Shown in pieces: positions 22,350-24,772 of a DNA stretch of 24,772 bases. Source of the stretch: an uncultured Gammaproteobacteria bacterium (GTDB taxonomy: Bacteria > Pseudomonadota > Gammaproteobacteria > Pseudomonadales > Azotimanducaceae_A); the NCBI GenBank assembly GCA_913049565.1, contig CAJWZG010000012.1, positions 1 to 24,772 on the forward strand, in the 5' to 3' direction. The translations under genes and the position numbers were made by a program. The stretch's first letter is position 1; each line of letters opens with the position of its first letter. Below the pieces are notes generated by a model. That model had not been told where the DNA came from and ran no database searches. It saw only the letters and a program-made list of their open reading frames with translations.

Positions 22350-22846
22350 CAAAAGCCAGCCAGATGGCCTTGCTTCTGCTCAAGATTTAGAAGGTAGCGC
22401 TTAGCATCTAGACCACCGCCAAACCCAGTTAGAGCACCATTGCTACCCACGACGCGGTGACAGGGGATAAAGATAGCTAGGGGATTGTTGCCATTGGCCG
22501 TACCGACCGCCCGTACTGCCTTAGGCGAGCCGATCGCCTGTGCAATTTCTTTGTACGAGCGCACTTCGCCAAAGGGAATTTGCTGCAGCACTGCAAGCAC
22601 ACGCATTTGGAAAGGCGTACCCAAAGGCTCGAGCGGCACTTCGAAAAGATCTCTCTGCCCTTCAAAATACTCAAGCAGTTCTTGTCGGGCTTGAGTAAAG
22701 TGAGGTTCGCTGTTTTGCCATGCATCGTCGGGTTCCTTCCGTCTTTTGTTTCCTGTCGAGAAAAAGAGACCGGTCAGGGCTCTATCATTGGCGGTCAACA
22801 TCAACGAACCGATTGGACTGCTTACATGAGTATAATAAGTGGGCAT
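22346..22846 (-). CDS. ogt: Methylated-DNA-protein cysteine methyltransferase
   Basis: A 166-residue O6-alkylguanine-DNA alkyltransferase, a suicide enzyme that takes the alkyl group on its active cysteine. It has an N-terminal ribonuclease-like domain (residues about 1-75) and the C-terminal methyltransferase domain. That domain shows GTPFQMRVLAVLQQIPFGEV, RSYKEIAQAIGSPKAVRAVG, ANGNNPLAIFIPCHRVVGSN (nucleophile Cys129 in PCHRV) and GFGGGLDAKRYLL. Its length matches stand-alone Ogt and not the Ada fusion. GGAGG lies five bases before the ATG. It follows the AlkA gene by 44 bases, forming an alkylation-repair operon. Confidence 0.95.
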   Translation of the reverse strand: MPTYYTHVSSPIGSLMLTANDRALTGLFFSTGNKRRKEPDDAWQNSEPHFTQARQELLEYFEGQRDLFEVPLEPLGTPFQMRVLAVLQQIPFGEVRSYKEIAQAIGSPKAVRAVGTANGNNPLAIFIPCHRVVGSNGALTGFGGGLDAKRYLLNLEQKQGHLAGFC

Positions 22847-22890
22847 TTCGCCTCCATGAATATAAGTTAGTGCTTACTTTTCTTTGAGAC

Positions 22891-23997
22891 TCAATCTTTC
22901 TTGGTTTTTCGTTTTAATCCAGCCAACCGCCAGATATGCATCAAGGCGTACGCGCGCCAAGGCCGCCACTCTTCAGACTGCCTCAACGCTCGCGCCGGCG
23001 TGGTGTCCAATTGCTTCAGTACCACCCAGTCATTGTGTGGAAAAGCATCTGGGTCTTTGACCACTCGCAATCTCATATAGTTTTGCGTCCATGGACCGAT
23101 GCCTTTGATTTGACCAATCTGCGAGACGAAGTGTTCGCTAGCCACTCCCTCCAGCAAGGCATGATTTTCGGTAGCTACCCAGCCTGCCAGAGCTGAAATC
23201 GCCCTGCCGCGATTGCCGGGCATACCCAACTCAGCTATCTCTCGATCAACAAGCTGTTCGGGTTTCGGAAAATCACCTTGGCCATAGGCGTCAATCATGC
23301 GATTTGCCAGTTCGGTGCCGCGAGCCACGCTTACTTGCTGACCGAGCAATGCCCTAACCATCGTCTCAAACCCGTCCCACGCACCTGGCACACGCAGCCC
23401 GGGAGCTTCGGCGACGCTCTCCCCTATCAGCGTTAAGTTCGCGTCGATAAGCCCGCGATCGATCTCATCTCCGTCGACCCCAAGATCGAATAGCCTTTGA
23501 ATCCGAGCCAATAGCTCGACGGCAGGAATGCTGTATAACGGTATGCTTGCCAATAACGCGCCTCGGTGCACTTTGACCTCAATCCAGTGGGCCGGGGTTC
23601 CTGCTGAGGAAATTCTGCGTCGGTAGCAATGGCCACTTACCTCTTCGATGTTGTGCAGCGCGCGGCCCTGCAAATATCCAAACACCCAGTCGTAGTTGTA
23701 CGCGCCGTTAACCGGCAGCCTCAGGATAATGGTGTCTAGCGGTAGCGGTGATTCGAGCTGAGTCGATTCACTCTGGCGAAGATCCACGGGTGATCGCCCG
23801 CATAGCCTATTTGTTTCATTGACCAACTCATCAACATCGGCGAGACCCACATTCGACGCAACGTCTTCCAGAGGCTTATCCGTTTGTGTCAGCAAGGCAG
23901 CGATAAGACTGCGACGCCACTGATCCGCTTGTTGCATGCGAACCTGCTTGGGCCGTAACAATGCTGCTGTGTTAGCCTCAGGGCCTACCGTATTCAT
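22891..23997 (-). CDS. alkA: DNA-3-methyladenine glycosylase II, AlkA-type, with N-terminal HTH remnant
   Basis: A 368-residue base-excision glycosylase for alkylated purines. The AlkA N-domain is seen around TIILRLPVNGAYNYDWVFGY and GRALHNIEEVSG. The helix-hairpin-helix GPD domain follows, with GAWDGFETMVRALLGQQVS, IGQIKGIGPWTQNYMRLR and catalytic Asp323 in FPHNDW. The first roughly 80 residues (DKPLEDVASNVGLADVDELV and GRSPVDLRQ) resemble the second half of an AraC-type HTH, as found in Ada-AlkA fusion proteins. The cysteine-rich Ada domain that normally precedes it is absent. ATG 23997 is preferred to the TTG at 24063, which would add a hydrophobic stretch. Ogt follows 44 bases downstream. 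Confidence 0.9.
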   Translation of the reverse strand: MNTVGPEANTAALLRPKQVRMQQADQWRRSLIAALLTQTDKPLEDVASNVGLADVDELVNETNRLCGRSPVDLRQSESTQLESPLPLDTIILRLPVNGAYNYDWVFGYLQGRALHNIEEVSGHCYRRRISSAGTPAHWIEVKVHRGALLASIPLYSIPAVELLARIQRLFDLGVDGDEIDRGLIDANLTLIGESVAEAPGLRVPGAWDGFETMVRALLGQQVSVARGTELANRMIDAYGQGDFPKPEQLVDREIAELGMPGNRGRAISALAGWVATENHALLEGVASEHFVSQIGQIKGIGPWTQNYMRLRVVKDPDAFPHNDWVVLKQLDTTPARALRQSEEWRPWRAYALMHIWRLAGLKRKTKKD

Positions 23998-24148
23998 GTC
24001 GGAACTATAGCGAAAGGCAGCCGCCAAAAACGCGCAAACTTCAATAAATGCTACAGCGAGCAATCACTTTGTCTGTGACATCTAACTTTTACTCAGCCGA
24101 CGAATTTCTTTAATGTCCTTGAAATGACGAAAACCACGGAAAGTTGCA

Positions 24149-24772
24149 ATGAGCGAAGCTAGCTGGGAGGAACCATCAGATCTCATCATCGAGCAAATCG
24201 AGATTGGTCCGATGCAGAATTACACCTATTTGATCGGCTGCCGCAGTTCCCGCGACGTCGTTCTCGTTGACCCTGCTTGGGATATTGATTCGCTGGTTAG
24301 CCATATCAATGAGAAGGGATACAACCTCACCGCAGCACTCGCAACACACTACCACCCAGATCATGTTGGCGGCTCTTTTAGCGGCAACAAGGTTGAGGGT
24401 TACGCGAAGCTACTGGAAACCAATCCCGTCAAGCTTTATGCCCACAACCTTGAAGCAGACGGCATCAAAAAGGTAACGGAGTGCTCTGAGTCGGATATTG
24501 CCCGGGTTGAATCAGGAGATACGCTACGGGTTGGCGAGATTGAAATCGAGTTCTTACATACGCCAGGCCACACACCGGGGAGTCAGTGCTTCAAAGTCAA
24601 AAATACCCTGATCAGCGGGGATACTTTGTTTATTAACGGTTGCGGACGGGTCGATTTACCCGGCTCTAACTCCGAAGACATGTACCACAGCATGTGCAAA
24701 CTGTGCAGCCTGCCGGATGACACGCTGCTACTGCCCGGACATAACTACGGCCACGTACCGAACGCCACGATG
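24149..24772 (+). CDS. MBL-fold hydrolase (glyoxalase II/persulfide dioxygenase-like), 3' end cut by window
   Basis: The first 208 residues of a metallo-beta-lactamase-fold enzyme; the frame is open at the window edge. The metal site is intact, unlike in the 9374-10300 protein: THYHPDHVGG (HxHxDH), HTPGHTPGSQ, SGDTLF and LLPGHNYGHV. The GRVDLPGSNSEDMY stretch is typical of glyoxalase II-like, ETHE1/YcbL-type proteins that hydrolyse thioesters or oxidise persulfides. The exact reaction is unclear without the C-terminal end. ATG 24149 has GGAAAG upstream. It is divergent from alkA over about 150 bases, where no clear promoter is seen. Confidence 0.88.
   Translation, partial: MSEASWEEPSDLIIEQIEIGPMQNYTYLIGCRSSRDVVLVDPAWDIDSLVSHINEKGYNLTAALATHYHPDHVGGSFSGNKVEGYAKLLETNPVKLYAHNLEADGIKKVTECSESDIARVESGDTLRVGEIEIEFLHTPGHTPGSQCFKVKNTLISGDTLFINGCGRVDLPGSNSEDMYHSMCKLCSLPDDTLLLPGHNYGHVPNATM

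Noticed and set aside
1..24772. CRISPR arrays, tRNAs, rRNAs, insertion sequences or prophage genes
   Set aside because: No regular repeat-spacer pattern, tRNA-like cloverleaf, transposase, integrase or phage protein was seen.

Overview
The window is mostly one stretch of a proteobacterial chromosome, very probably a free-living marine gammaproteobacterium. This rests on the gene families (GreB, glutamine-dependent NadE, a DUF2970 protein, an Ogt/AlkA pair, acyl-CoA dehydrogenases, TauD and phytanoyl-type dioxygenases), tight gene packing with TAATG/ATGA couplings, and moderate GC. The genus cannot be fixed from the sequence. The first ~355 bases are different. They are much richer in GC and encode, on the minus strand, an internal piece of a plant/algal-type 4-hydroxyphenylpyruvate dioxygenase. 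This piece is joined in frame to a bacterial acyltransferase at a short shared stretch (about 348-359). I read it as a chimeric join (assembly or amplification) with picoeukaryote DNA, not a real gene.

Layout. 348-1166 (-): truncated glycerolipid-type acyltransferase, then 1202-1975 (-): TauE/SafE-like permease, probably transcribed together. 2094-4787 (+): SDR oxidoreductase, small membrane protein, HAD phosphatase (the three overlap by 1 and 4 bases) and a MOSC-domain protein. 4832-7212 (-): two adjacent acyl-CoA dehydrogenase-family genes that may form one hetero-oligomer. 7377-10300 (+): nadE coupled to an exported metallo-beta-lactamase-fold protein whose metal site has decayed. 10323-11981 (-): secreted M20 amidohydrolase and a small unknown gene. 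12014-12484 (+): hotdog thioesterase, convergent with a ferric-reductase-like membrane protein and a TonB-C-terminal lipoprotein (12460-13481, -). 13554-13823 (+): DUF2970 protein. 13820-17689: amino-sugar cluster with a cytosolic GH20 hexosaminidase coupled to a NahK-like sugar kinase (-) and a divergent SIS-domain phosphosugar isomerase (+). 17708-20998 (-): five-gene operon bracketed by two unrelated Fe(II)/2-oxoglutarate dioxygenases. 21097-21666 (+): greB. 21696-23997 (-): TetR regulator, ogt and an AlkA-type glycosylase, i.e. an alkylation-repair block. 24149 to the end (+): a metallo-beta-lactamase hydrolase with an intact metal site, cut by the window edge.

No tRNA, rRNA, CRISPR array, insertion sequence or phage gene was seen, and no gene-free stretch exceeds 300 bases. 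The longest intergenic spacers (about 100-205 bases) lie between divergent genes, and three of them carry palindromes that are plausible operators. Nothing here is a clear new defence or mobile system. The most noteworthy items are the eukaryote-bacterium chimera, the decayed MBL protein coupled to nadE, the amino-sugar locus with palindromes, the dioxygenase operon, the palindromes upstream of the tetR gene, and an AlkA that appears to retain an AraC-type remnant without its Ada domain.
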